Source: JACVCS01 sp038328575 (GTDB lineage Bacteria > Planctomycetota > Phycisphaerae > Phycisphaerales > UBA1924). From it: a stretch of 64,000 nucleotides of DNA. The stretch covers positions 18,138-82,137 of the forward strand of contig JBBQMD010000006.1 of assembly GCA_038328575.1 (NCBI GenBank), given 5' to 3'. This document shows positions 9,059-17,685 of the stretch, one piece after another. The translations under genes and the position numbers were made by a program. Each line of letters opens with the position of its first letter. Positions within the stretch are counted from its first letter, which is position 1. The notes below the pieces were generated by a model that was not told the DNA's origin, made no database searches, and saw only the letters and a list, made by a program, of their open reading frames with translations.

Positions 9059-9745
9059 TCAGTGAATCAGGTAAAGCAGCGGGAACAGGAAGATCCAGAC
9101 GATGTCAACGATGTGCCAATACAGGCCGACGCCTTCGACGGCGTTGTAGTGGCGCGGGCCGAAGTGGCCGCGCCGCGAGCGGATGAACAGCCAGATGAAC
9201 AGGCCGAGGCCGATGATGACGTGGCTGGCGTGGATGCCCGTGGCGCCCCAGTAGAGCCCCCACCAGAGCGGCTCGTAGTTGCTCTCGGCGTTGGGATAGG
9301 TGTACCACATGCCCGGGAGCTTGCCTTCCATGTACTTGGGGTAGTACTCGAAGACGAACTTGATGAACAGGAAGAGCAGGCCGCAGATGAAGGTGATGAT
9401 GAGGTTGCGCTGCAACCCGCGCTGGTCGTTGCTCTGGGCGCAGCGAACGCTGTCGGCGACGGTGTAGGAGGAGTAGAGCAGCACGACGGTGTTCAACAGG
9501 CCCCAGCGCCAATCCAGCAGCGACGAGCCGTGGATGAACGCCTCGGGGTAGAGCATGCGCATGACCGCGTAGAACACGAAGAGTCCGGAGAACAGCAGCA
9601 CCTCGGTTGCGAGGAACAGCCAGACGCCGAACTTCACGGCGTCAAACTCGTGGTCGCGATCGCGGAAGTGCTCTGCGGCGCGATACGTCTCGGAGGGCGG
9701 GAGGCTCGCGGTCAAAAGGTCTTTGTCTGCGGGGAAACTGGCCAT
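9059..9745 (-). CDS. ctaE: Cytochrome c oxidase subunit III
   Basis: 228 residues, membrane subunit of the heme-copper oxidase core. The COX3 pattern is clear: KFGVWLFLATEVLLFSG (first helix), a central helix pair, EYYPKY-type loop residues, then GIHASHVIIGLG and HYNAVEGVGLYWHIVD-type endings of the last two helices. Length fits the bacterial five-helix form. It lies 84 bases after ctaD with the order ctaC-ctaD-ctaE-ctaF. Confidence 0.95.
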   Translation of the reverse strand: MASFPADKDLLTASLPPSETYRAAEHFRDRDHEFDAVKFGVWLFLATEVLLFSGLFVFYAVMRMLYPEAFIHGSSLLDWRWGLLNTVVLLYSSYTVADSVRCAQSNDQRGLQRNLIITFICGLLFLFIKFVFEYYPKYMEGKLPGMWYTYPNAESNYEPLWWGLYWGATGIHASHVIIGLGLFIWLFIRSRRGHFGPRHYNAVEGVGLYWHIVDIVWIFLFPLLYLIH

Positions 9746-9829
9746 GGCGGTTCACCTCGGGCTGAGAAGAGTCAGGATCGGAAACGCCCGGCGTGCCTGT
9801 CGGCGCGCCGGGCGCGTGTTTCGGTCGAG

Positions 9830-11581
9830 TTAGCGCGCCCGGGCCTTGGCCGGCGCGGGGAGCGGGAAGTCCGCCGGGTTGGTCTGCGGCGGGACGACGT
9901 CGTCGAAGTCGTACGGGCCGTGCGTCACTACGGGCTCGTGATGGAAGTTGTGCGTGATGGGCGGGCTGTCGGCGTCGGTCCACTCCAGCGTGAGGCCGCC
10001 CCAGGGGTTCGGCGGCGCCTTGGGCCCGGCGACGAGCGAGTGGATGAAGTTGCCAAGGTGAACAAGGAAGCCCGCGAGCATGATGAGCGAGCCGACGGTC
10101 GAGATCTGGTGATAGATCTCAAAGTCGTGGGTGTAGCTGGCGTAGCGTCGCGGCATGCCGTGAGCGCCCATGATGAACTGCGGGAAGAAGGTGCAGTTGA
10201 AGCCGATGAACACGAGCGCAAAGCCGAGCAGACCGGCTGCCTCGTTGTACATCTTGCCGAACATCTTGGGCCACCAGTGATGTATCGCGCCGACAAACGC
10301 GACGATCGTCGAACCCATCATGACGTAGTGGAAGTGCGCGACGACGAAGTATGTGTCGTGCAAGTGCAGGTCAACGCTTAGCGCGCCCAGGAACAGCCCG
10401 GTGAGGCCGCCAATCGAGAACAGGAAGAGGAAGCCCAGGGCATAGACCATCGGCGTCTTGAGGTCGATCGAGGAGCCGTAGAGCGTGCCGATCCAGTTGA
10501 AGACTTTGACCGCTGAGGGGAGCGCGACGAGGAACGTCAGCGCTGAGAAGATCGCGGCCGCGAGCTCGCCCTGGCTGGTGAACATGTGGTGGCCCCACAC
10601 GATAAAGCTGATTCCGGCGATCGCCAGCGAGCTGAACGCCACGGCGCGATAGCCGAAGATCTTTTTGCGGCAGAAGACCGCGATCATCTCGCTGATCACC
10701 GCCATGCCGGGCAGGATCATCACGTACACCACCGGGTGGCTATAGAACCAGAAGAAGTGCTGGAATAGGACCGGGTCGCCGCCCAAGCGCGGATCAAAGA
10801 TGCCGATGTTGAACAGGCGCTCGAAGATCAGCAGCAGCAGCGTGATGCCGATGACCGGCGTCGCGAGCACCTGGATGATCGCGGTGCCATACATGCCCCA
10901 GATGAACAGCGGCATGTCGAACCAGCCCATGCCCGGGGCGCGGAGCTTGTGTACCGTCACCACGAAGTTCAGGCCGGTGAGGATCGACGAGAAGCCGAGG
11001 ATAAACGCCGCGGCAATCATGGCGACAACCCGCCAATGACCCTCTTCGGTGCTTGTTGAATACGGGGTGTAGAACGTCCAACCGGTGTCGACGCCGCCGC
11101 CCAGGGCGCTGGCGATCGCAAACAGCGAGCCGAAGACGTAGATGTACCACGAGAGCAGGTTGAGCTTGGGGAAGGCGACGTCCTTGGCGCCCAGCATGAG
11201 CGGGATGAGGAAGTTGCCCAGTGATGCGGGGATGCTGGGGACGATCACGAGGAAGACCATGATCAGGCCGTGAAGCGTGAAGACGCGATTGTAGAGGTTG
11301 TTGGCTTTGAGCGGGTCGGTCTCGCCCATCACCGAGCCGAGTAGGTGGCCGGTCATCTGCTGGTTGCCCGCGGCGTCGATCATCGTGCGCGTCGGCTCAA
11401 AGAGCTCGAGGCGGACGACGACGGCCGCGAGGCCGCCGATGAAGAACATGAAGAGAATGGCGAAGAGATACATCACGCCGATCTTTTTGTGATCGACGGT
11501 GGTCGCCCAATCGATGATCGTCGCCCACACTGTGGACTTCGGCGTGAGATACGAGCCTTCGTCATGATGACCATTGGCCAT
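9830..11581 (-). CDS. ctaD: Cytochrome c oxidase subunit I (A2-type heme-copper oxidase)
   Basis: 583 residues; catalytic subunit reducing oxygen at the heme a3/CuB centre and pumping protons. Visible ligands include the CuB histidine and cross-linked tyrosine in YSHPVVY (about 279-285), the WGHHMF pair (about 330), and the heme ligands in DTYFVVAHFHYV (near 410). The HPEVY glutamate of A1 enzymes is replaced by valine, with Tyr-Ser just before the histidine; this is the signature of the A2 subfamily. Twelve or more helices are apparent. The downstream tail (about 530-583) is soluble and Pro-rich. Expected partner of alternative complex III encoded upstream. Confidence 0.97.
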   Translation of the reverse strand: MANGHHDEGSYLTPKSTVWATIIDWATTVDHKKIGVMYLFAILFMFFIGGLAAVVVRLELFEPTRTMIDAAGNQQMTGHLLGSVMGETDPLKANNLYNRVFTLHGLIMVFLVIVPSIPASLGNFLIPLMLGAKDVAFPKLNLLSWYIYVFGSLFAIASALGGGVDTGWTFYTPYSTSTEEGHWRVVAMIAAAFILGFSSILTGLNFVVTVHKLRAPGMGWFDMPLFIWGMYGTAIIQVLATPVIGITLLLLIFERLFNIGIFDPRLGGDPVLFQHFFWFYSHPVVYVMILPGMAVISEMIAVFCRKKIFGYRAVAFSSLAIAGISFIVWGHHMFTSQGELAAAIFSALTFLVALPSAVKVFNWIGTLYGSSIDLKTPMVYALGFLFLFSIGGLTGLFLGALSVDLHLHDTYFVVAHFHYVMMGSTIVAFVGAIHHWWPKMFGKMYNEAAGLLGFALVFIGFNCTFFPQFIMGAHGMPRRYASYTHDFEIYHQISTVGSLIMLAGFLVHLGNFIHSLVAGPKAPPNPWGGLTLEWTDADSPPITHNFHHEPVVTHGPYDFDDVVPPQTNPADFPLPAPAKARAR

Positions 11582-11654
11582 TGGATTACCTCACCGTTGG
11601 AGCGAGCGGGGGCTTGAGCCGGGCGCCGTCGTCCGACCCAAGAAACCGCTCGCG

Positions 11655-11695
11655 GGGAACACTGGGACTGGGGACCGGGGGACTGGGAACTTGCG
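11655..11695. repeat. GGGACTGGG short-word repeat between ctaC and ctaD
   Basis: Imperfect copies of ACTGGGACTGGGGACC fill the 125-base gap between the ctaC stop and the ctaD start. It is the same style of short-word degenerate repeat seen in other gaps, but with a different word. Confidence 0.35.
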
Positions 11696-11706
11696 ACTCT
11701 CGTCAG

Positions 11707-12870
11707 TTACTTCTTCTTCGGGGGCTCGACTATGTCTTCATCGGTGGCGCGCCCGGCGAGCTGGCGCATGTACGCCGCGACGCCCTTGACGGCGCGTTCA
11801 TTGAGCTGGCCAGCGTAGCTGGGCATCTGGTTGGCGTAGCCCTTGTGGACCTTCACGCCCGGGAGGTAGATCGCTTCGCGAATGTAGTTTTCCCAACCCT
11901 CGTCGGTGGTGAGGTCCCACGTCGGGCCGGAGGCGGAGTCGAACTGCACGGGCTTGCCGTAGTAGCCCTTCCAGGAAGGGCCGGTGCCGTCTTTGCCGTC
12001 GATAGAATGGCACTGTGCGCAGCCGCGCTTCTGGTAGACGAACTGGCCAACCTCGACCAGCGAGATGGTCTCGGTCACGTTGCCCCACTCTTCGATCTGC
12101 TTCTTGTACAGGTCCGGCGGCAGCACGCGAAGGATCCCCGCCATCTCGCTGTGGTTGTCGCCGCAATACTCAGCGCAGAAGATGTAGTGATCGCGCCCGG
12201 GCTTGGCCTTGTCCTTGGCGATCATCGACGCGCCGCTCTTGGCGGGGTCGCTGTTCTGCGGGATGAACGTCAGCGAGGTCGTGCGATTCGGGAAGAGGTC
12301 CATCTTCGTGCGCATGTCCGGGATGTAGAACGAGTGCATCACGTCGCTGGAGGTGAGCAGAAACTTGACCGAGACGCCCTCGGGAACGACGATGATCGGC
12401 ACGGGGTTGTTGCCGCGGAGGCCCCTGTCGATCTCGGGATTTGGGCGGCTGTCATCGAGATACACGGTCTCGCCGGAGCCGGCGCCGTTGGCGTACATCA
12501 CGGACCACACCCACTTCTTGCCGTTGATATTGATCTCTTCGACGTTGCCCTGGGGGATCTGGGAGTTCATGTAGCCGTGGAAGCCCCAGAAGAAGATGAA
12601 CGTGACGACGATCAGCGGGCCAACGACCCAGGTAACCTCGAGGGCGGTGTTGTGATTCGGCGTGCGGATCGGAGGCACGCCGGGCTTGCGCCGCCAGCGC
12701 AGGGCCCAGTATCCCATGGGGAGCATCAGCGCCACGAAGCTGATGATGCAGACCCACATGATGAACATGAAGAGCCAGTCGGTCGCTGGAGACAGGTCGC
12801 TGTTGCCCGGGCGCAGCCAGACACGCGTCAGCCAATCGCTCGTCGCCAAGGTCAGTTGCAGGTTGCTCAT
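11707..12870 (-). CDS. ctaC: Cytochrome c oxidase subunit II with fused cytochrome c domain
   Basis: 387 residues. There is no obvious cleavable signal; two helices (about 30-52 and about 80-100) anchor the protein. The cupredoxin domain holds the CuA site in CAEYCGDNHSEMAG (about 228-241). A C-terminal mono-heme cytochrome c domain follows, with CAQCH (near 285) and a probable axial methionine in MPSYAGQL. This is the caa3 arrangement, in which electrons from ACIII enter through the tethered heme c. First structural gene of the oxidase block, after the SCO gene. Confidence 0.96.
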   Translation of the reverse strand: MSNLQLTLATSDWLTRVWLRPGNSDLSPATDWLFMFIMWVCIISFVALMLPMGYWALRWRRKPGVPPIRTPNHNTALEVTWVVGPLIVVTFIFFWGFHGYMNSQIPQGNVEEININGKKWVWSVMYANGAGSGETVYLDDSRPNPEIDRGLRGNNPVPIIVVPEGVSVKFLLTSSDVMHSFYIPDMRTKMDLFPNRTTSLTFIPQNSDPAKSGASMIAKDKAKPGRDHYIFCAEYCGDNHSEMAGILRVLPPDLYKKQIEEWGNVTETISLVEVGQFVYQKRGCAQCHSIDGKDGTGPSWKGYYGKPVQFDSASGPTWDLTTDEGWENYIREAIYLPGVKVHKGYANQMPSYAGQLNERAVKGVAAYMRQLAGRATDEDIVEPPKKK

Positions 12871-12914
12871 ATCGTCCTCACGCCAGCACCTTCGCCCGGG
12901 GATCCTTCAACACA

Positions 12915-14000
12915 TCAACGCCCGTTCAATCTGCCCACGCTCGCCAGGGCCGCGCTGCCCGGCACCGCGCGCAGGTCGCGCTGCGCCGCCAGCAAGCTCG
13001 CCCGCGCCGCCCGACGCTGGCGTTCGCTCATCCACAACACCGTCAGCACGCTGACAACGATCGCCAGCGTCAGGCCCGAGCCAAACTGCATCCAGCGAAA
13101 CGCAGTAATCACGTAGCTGTTTGAGCCGGGACTCCACTGGAAACACCACATGATCGCCCGGTCGATCGTCGTCCCAATCTTGCCCTGCCCAGCCTCGATC
13201 AATGCCAATCGGATGTTTTTGACCGGGTACTGTACCCCATAGATGTATCGAGAAGCGGTTCCGTCCGGCGTGAGCACAAAAATTACTGTGCCATGAGAAT
13301 ACTCCCCCGACTCAGGAAGGTATCTGTACGGAAACCCCAGAGCGTCAGCCAGACGCCGGGTTTCGGTCGTGGTCTTGGTGGCGACGAAGTGGACGCCGCG
13401 CTCGACACGGGCCTTGTCCTCTGCGGTGTCGTCGCGCCCGTAGCTGGCTAGAAAGCCGCGCCTTTGCGTGTCGATCATCTCCGGCGTCTCGGTCGGATCA
13501 AAGCTCGCAACCACGAGCTGAAAATCCTGACCGGCGGTGAGGTCCAGCTCGTGCAACGTCGAAGCGAGCTTCTGCATCACCAGTTGGCAGAGCATCGGGC
13601 AGCGAAAGTAGACCAGCGCGACGATCACCGGCTTGGTGCCGTCGGTTGCACGCTCCAGCTTCCACGCCTTGCCCGCGTGATCCAAAAACTCCGCATCCAG
13701 CGGCATGCGCTTGCCCAGATATTCCACGACCTCCATGCCTACGATCGCGCTCGGCGCATCAAGCGACGCGTTGCTGAACGGATCCTTTGACACGCCACGA
13801 GTTGAGCCGCCAGTACCCTTGGTGGGCTCGATGTCCACAACCGGGTCCTTGCGCGTCGGGTTGGTCGATGGCGAGGCGTCAGCTTGCGCTGCGCACACGC
13901 CGCACGCCAGGCCGAGCGTCAGCAGCGCGACGGCGCACGCGCGCCCCCAAGCCCGCCGAGGCCCTGCACCCGTCACCGACTTGTTCCCGTCAATGCCCAT
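12915..14000 (-). CDS. SCO1/SenC family copper chaperone
   Basis: 361 residues: signal peptide (about 1-38), thioredoxin-like SCO domain, and a C-terminal transmembrane helix (about 310-335). The copper-binding CxxxC is in YFRCPMLCQLVM, and the distal histidine is probably in EYSHGTVIFVL. SCO proteins deliver copper to CuA of subunit II, which is encoded next. A C-terminal anchor rather than N-terminal, together with CPMLC, is typical of the SCO proteins found with alternative complex III as I know them. The start at 14000 gives the signal peptide directly. Confidence 0.93.
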   Translation of the reverse strand: MGIDGNKSVTGAGPRRAWGRACAVALLTLGLACGVCAAQADASPSTNPTRKDPVVDIEPTKGTGGSTRGVSKDPFSNASLDAPSAIVGMEVVEYLGKRMPLDAEFLDHAGKAWKLERATDGTKPVIVALVYFRCPMLCQLVMQKLASTLHELDLTAGQDFQLVVASFDPTETPEMIDTQRRGFLASYGRDDTAEDKARVERGVHFVATKTTTETRRLADALGFPYRYLPESGEYSHGTVIFVLTPDGTASRYIYGVQYPVKNIRLALIEAGQGKIGTTIDRAIMWCFQWSPGSNSYVITAFRWMQFGSGLTLAIVVSVLTVLWMSERQRRAARASLLAAQRDLRAVPGSAALASVGRLNGR

Positions 14001-14062
14001 GTGTCTGCCATCACTCCGCGATCAACACGCGAGCCCACGCTCATTCGACGCCCACCTGGCCC

Positions 14063-14542
14063 TCACTTGACCCCGTACTTCTCCGTCACCTTCTTCATTG
14101 CATCCTCCATCGGGATTCGGACGGTCTTGCTCTCCGGATTGGCGGTCATGTACTGCCGGCTCTTGAACTGCGTCTCCAGGATCTCGCTCCGGCGAGCCGC
14201 GGCCTCGACGTGCAGCCCCTTGGCCCCCGAAGACGACTTCTCGGGCGTGCGGTCAAAGTTCTCGATCCGGGCCGTGATCACCTGATTCTTGTACCAGTTG
14301 AAGTAGATGATCGTGAGCACGACCGACGCGACCACGATCGAGAAGCCCGCAAAGCCAAAGAACAGCACCGACTTGGTGTCGATGTGTTCCGAGTGCGCCT
14401 TCTGCGGCACCTCGCCCCCGACGTGGGAGTGCCACGCGTCCACGGGGTCGTTGGTCGATTCCGGAAGAAGATCCGGCGCCTTTGTCGTCGTCGCGCCCTC
14501 GGGCAAGTCGTGCGCGTGCGAGTGTCTCATTTGATCAGCCAT
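14063..14542 (-). CDS. Small membrane protein between actF and sco
   Basis: 159 residues from the ATG at 14542 (MADQMRHSHAH); upstream in-frame sequence translates the C-rich gap and is rejected. A His-containing N-terminus (about 1-60) precedes one transmembrane helix (about 63-85). A periplasmic tail contains RRSEILETQF and ends PMEDAMKKVTEKYG. The ending resembles the short conserved proteins that accompany SCO/ACIII clusters in other bacteria (sometimes called ActG), but I cannot assign it firmly. Position implies a role in the ACIII-oxidase supercomplex or its assembly. Confidence 0.75.
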   Translation of the reverse strand: MADQMRHSHAHDLPEGATTTKAPDLLPESTNDPVDAWHSHVGGEVPQKAHSEHIDTKSVLFFGFAGFSIVVASVVLTIIYFNWYKNQVITARIENFDRTPEKSSSGAKGLHVEAAARRSEILETQFKSRQYMTANPESKTVRIPMEDAMKKVTEKYGVK

Positions 14543-14544
14543 GC

Positions 14545-14680
14545 CGGGCTCCGTACGTTGCGTTGAACCGACCAGGTCTACTACTCGAACCAACCGACCA
14601 CCAACCACCCAAACCCGCCACCCCCCGCTCCGCCCCACCCCCAACCGCCAGCGCCGCCGCCGGCGCCACGCGCCGACCGA
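14545..14680. other. C-rich spacer with CCAACC-type repeats
   Basis: Strongly strand-asymmetric stretch with imperfect copies of AACCAACCGACCACC on the plus strand between actF and the next gene. No promoter or terminator is evident. It again matches the short-word repeat style of other gaps. Confidence 0.35.
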
Positions 14681-16081
14681 TCACACATAGTTCTTGTGCG
14701 TCGCGGCTTCCACCAGCCTCGGATCCTTCAGCGGGATCAGCGGCCCGCGCGACAGCTTCCATACCGCGCCCGCCAGCACCAGCAGCACCGGCCCGAGCAC
14801 GCCCGTGACATCCACCCACGAGAAGCCGATCGTCGTCGACGTGATCGCGACGGTGAACGCGCCATCGGACGGCACATAGGTGTCGGGGTACGTCATGGGA
14901 CGGATGATCCAGAAGATGTCCACGCAGTGCAGCGCGAGCAACCACAGGGCAAAGACGCTCAGCAGCACCGGGCTCTGCTTGACGCGCCGGATGAGCAGGA
15001 GCGGGAAGGGTGCCAGGAAGTGACCGATGCACAAGGCCCAGAAGATCGGGGTCCAGGCGTTGTGCAGGTCGCCGCCGCCGCGCTGCAGGATCCACGCGGT
15101 CTCTTCCGGGATGTTGGCGTACCAGTAGAGGAAATACTGGCTGAAGGCGATGTAGGCCCAGAACACCATGAACGCAAAGAGGAGCTTGCCCATGTCGTGG
15201 CTGTGCTCTCTGGTGTAGAGGCCCTTGAGCTTTCCACTGGAGTAGATCAGCGACATGAGCAGCACGAGCGTCGCGAGGCCCGCGACCATGGACCCCGCGA
15301 AGAAGTAGACACCCCACATGGTGCTGAACCAGTGGAAGTCCAGGGTCTTGAGCAGGTCAATGCCCGCGAAGGCCGTCGCCAGCGCGAACGCAAGGATGCC
15401 CCAGGCGCTGGTGCGCCCGGCCTTGTTGCTGATCCACCGATCGCCGGTGCGGTCCTGCTGCTTGGTGTAGCCAGCCAGGCGCAGGGCGAGATACGTCCAG
15501 ACAATGAAGTAGATCGCCAGACGAGCGTAAAAGAACTCGTTATTCAAGAAGCCGCTCTTGGCGACCATGAGCACGTCAAACTTTGGGTTGCCCGGCTCCA
15601 GCAACTCCGGGTTCATCCACTTGAACAGCTTCGGCGCAAGCAGCACAATCGGCACCGCCAGGAGCGCGCCCAAGGGCATCAGGCTGGCAACGTTCTCCGC
15701 TTGGCGCCGCACCGTGACCGACCAGCCGGCCTTGACCAGGTGCATGATCAGCACGAACGCGAGGCAGCCGAGCATGATCCCGAGCGCCGCTGAGAACCCG
15801 ACGTGATAACTGGCGATCGCGTGCTTGGCGGTCTTGGCCGCGTCGGCGCCATCGCCGGGCATCAGGGCCTGCCACAGCGTGAGGCCGATGCACACCACGC
15901 CCGCCAGACCCAGGACGCCATAGATCCCGACGCCCCAACCGCTGGGCATGTGGGTGTTGTCGTGCGAGAGCAGGGCGGGGTTGACGCCATGCCCGCCGCC
16001 TTGTGTGCCGCCGGCGGTGTCCGGCGTGTGCGGCGCGTCGTGTCCCTGGTGAATGTCCGGTCGTGCGCTGATGGAACTCAT
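14681..16081 (-). CDS. actF: Alternative complex III subunit ActF (NrfD-like quinol-side membrane protein)
   Basis: 466 residues from the ATG at 16081, which overlaps the actE stop codon as ATGA. A His/Gly-rich N-terminus is followed by about ten transmembrane helices. ActF is a reduced paralogue of the NrfD-like ActC and forms part of the membrane core of ACIII, a quinol:electron-carrier oxidoreductase that replaces cytochrome bc1. Recognisable segments include the PRWISNKAG-type loop, FHWFSTMWGVYFFAG and YWYANIPEE. Upstream in-frame residues would be out-of-frame translation of actE and are rejected. Confidence 0.92.
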   Translation of the reverse strand: MSSISARPDIHQGHDAPHTPDTAGGTQGGGHGVNPALLSHDNTHMPSGWGVGIYGVLGLAGVVCIGLTLWQALMPGDGADAAKTAKHAIASYHVGFSAALGIMLGCLAFVLIMHLVKAGWSVTVRRQAENVASLMPLGALLAVPIVLLAPKLFKWMNPELLEPGNPKFDVLMVAKSGFLNNEFFYARLAIYFIVWTYLALRLAGYTKQQDRTGDRWISNKAGRTSAWGILAFALATAFAGIDLLKTLDFHWFSTMWGVYFFAGSMVAGLATLVLLMSLIYSSGKLKGLYTREHSHDMGKLLFAFMVFWAYIAFSQYFLYWYANIPEETAWILQRGGGDLHNAWTPIFWALCIGHFLAPFPLLLIRRVKQSPVLLSVFALWLLALHCVDIFWIIRPMTYPDTYVPSDGAFTVAITSTTIGFSWVDVTGVLGPVLLVLAGAVWKLSRGPLIPLKDPRLVEAATHKNYV

Positions 16082-16965
16082 GGCTTGACCTCCGGGCTCG
16101 CCGGCTTGACATTCTTTCGAGCCCTGGCCTCGGCCTCCTGCCTCTGGCGCTCCGCGTCTTCCTCCGCGGCTTTCTTCGCGTCCGCGGCCCGTTGATCCAG
16201 GAACGCGCGATGCACACGCTCGACCGCGGCGCTCACCTCGGCCCGCTTCTCCATCGGCACGTCGCTGGTGATCTGGCCGTCTTGCGACGCTTGCAAGGCC
16301 CGGTAATACGCGACGACCGCCCACGCGTCGTTCGCCTTGATCGCGTGCCCGTAGCCCGGCATCTTCGCGCCGTTCTCGACGCCATAGAGCACCACGTTGA
16401 AGATGTATCCGTCTTTAGAGGTCTTGGCGCCGACGGTCCGCTTCGTGCCCGTCGCGGCGTCGGTCACCTCTTCGGTCGCGCCCGCCTTGTACTTCGCGTC
16501 GTGGAAGCTCGGCAGCGGGTACGACCACTGCTCGCCAACCATGCCCTTGCCATAGCCGTCGTAGTTGTGGCAAGCTGCGCAGTGGATGTTGTACTTCTCC
16601 GCGCCGCGCGCCAGGAAGGCAGTGTCAACGTTGATGATGGCAGGGATGCGATCCAGGAAGTTGCCCTCCGCGTCGAGCCCGGCGTAGACGCCCGAATCGG
16701 CGCGCAGGTATGTAGCGCGAATGGGGTCGCTGGCGTCCGATGAAGCGCCGAAAGCGACTGTGCCGCGAACGCTCGGACGCATCGCGCGCCCGTCAGCGAA
16801 GAACTCCGTTGCAGTCTGGGGCTTGAACTTCGGCGAATCATCCATGTCCGGCAAGAACTGGCGTGGCGGCCTCTCGAACCGATCGCTTCGGCATCCGCCG
16901 GCCAGCCCGCCCGCGACGCAGACCAGCGCCAGCGTCGCCAGCGAGATGACATTCCTCGTGTTCAT
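16078..16965 (-). CDS. actE: Alternative complex III subunit ActE (mono-heme cytochrome c lipoprotein)
   Basis: 295 residues from the ATG at 16965 (MNTRNVIS); a start at 16980 is also possible. The leader ends in a lipobox-like AGGC (Cys near 24), so it is probably lipid-anchored. A class I cytochrome c domain carries CAACHNYDG (near 137) and a probable axial methionine in GAKMPGYGHA. The C-terminus is a charged Lys/Glu/Arg/Ala-rich tail predicted as a helix. ActE is the probable electron exit of ACIII towards the tethered heme of CtaC. Confidence 0.92.
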   Translation of the reverse strand: MNTRNVISLATLALVCVAGGLAGGCRSDRFERPPRQFLPDMDDSPKFKPQTATEFFADGRAMRPSVRGTVAFGASSDASDPIRATYLRADSGVYAGLDAEGNFLDRIPAIINVDTAFLARGAEKYNIHCAACHNYDGYGKGMVGEQWSYPLPSFHDAKYKAGATEEVTDAATGTKRTVGAKTSKDGYIFNVVLYGVENGAKMPGYGHAIKANDAWAVVAYYRALQASQDGQITSDVPMEKRAEVSAAVERVHRAFLDQRAADAKKAAEEDAERQRQEAEARARKNVKPASPEVKP

Positions 16966-17085
16966 GTGCGTGCCCTTCATATCGCCCGTCGCTTTCATTC
17001 GCTGCCAGCCCGCTTCTGCTCGCCACTGCTCGCTCATCGAAACTCCGTCCGTCACCGCGACCCAACCCCGAGATTGACCGACCCG

Positions 17086-17685
17086 TCAGTGCGCCACGCT
17101 GACTTTGATCGGCGCGTCCATTTCCTCTTCGACGAGCTCGACCGCGATTGCGCCAGCCTTCTCAAACATCGAGCGCACGCCGTGCGGCTCAAACTTCTCG
17201 TCGATCGCCTCGATGGCGATGACGAACTTGTCGTCGCTGACGCCCAGGAATCGCTCGCTGCGCAGCAGCGGGTGGTTCCATCGCGGGAGCGCGTTGAACA
17301 CGAACATCCCAATCAGCGCGCTAAAGGCGGTGAACGCGACGCCGATCTCGAACGTCACCGGCACCAGCACCTGCCAGGAATCAGTGGGCTTGCCTTGGTG
17401 GACGAGCGGGTACTCGACGTGCCGCACGAAGTACTGGAACGCGAAGCCGACAAATACGCCCGTCAGGCCTAGGCACGCGACCAGGATGGGCAGCTTGGTG
17501 GGCGTCTGGCCCATCGCCTCTTCCATGCCGTGGACCGGGAAGGGCGAGTAGACATCCCAGTTTCGATACCCCGCATCGCGCACGTTTTCCGCCGCGTGCG
17601 CGAGGTCGGCGGGGTTGGCAAACTCCGCAAGCACACCGTACACGACCGCGCCAGATTCCGTTTTGTACACCTTCTTGCCGGCCAT
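17086..17685 (-). CDS. actD: Alternative complex III subunit ActD
   Basis: 199 residues from the ATG at 17685; the upstream gene stop overlaps by one base (TGATG). DUF3341-type protein: an N-terminal soluble domain including YGVLAEF and WDVYSPFPVHGMEEAMG, then two helices (about 62-85 and about 100-125), then a C-terminal soluble segment. The conserved PFPVHGM motif is a hallmark of ActD, a peripheral/membrane subunit of ACIII. Translationally coupled to actC. Confidence 0.93.
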   Translation of the reverse strand: MAGKKVYKTESGAVVYGVLAEFANPADLAHAAENVRDAGYRNWDVYSPFPVHGMEEAMGQTPTKLPILVACLGLTGVFVGFAFQYFVRHVEYPLVHQGKPTDSWQVLVPVTFEIGVAFTAFSALIGMFVFNALPRWNHPLLRSERFLGVSDDKFVIAIEAIDEKFEPHGVRSMFEKAGAIAVELVEEEMDAPIKVSVAH

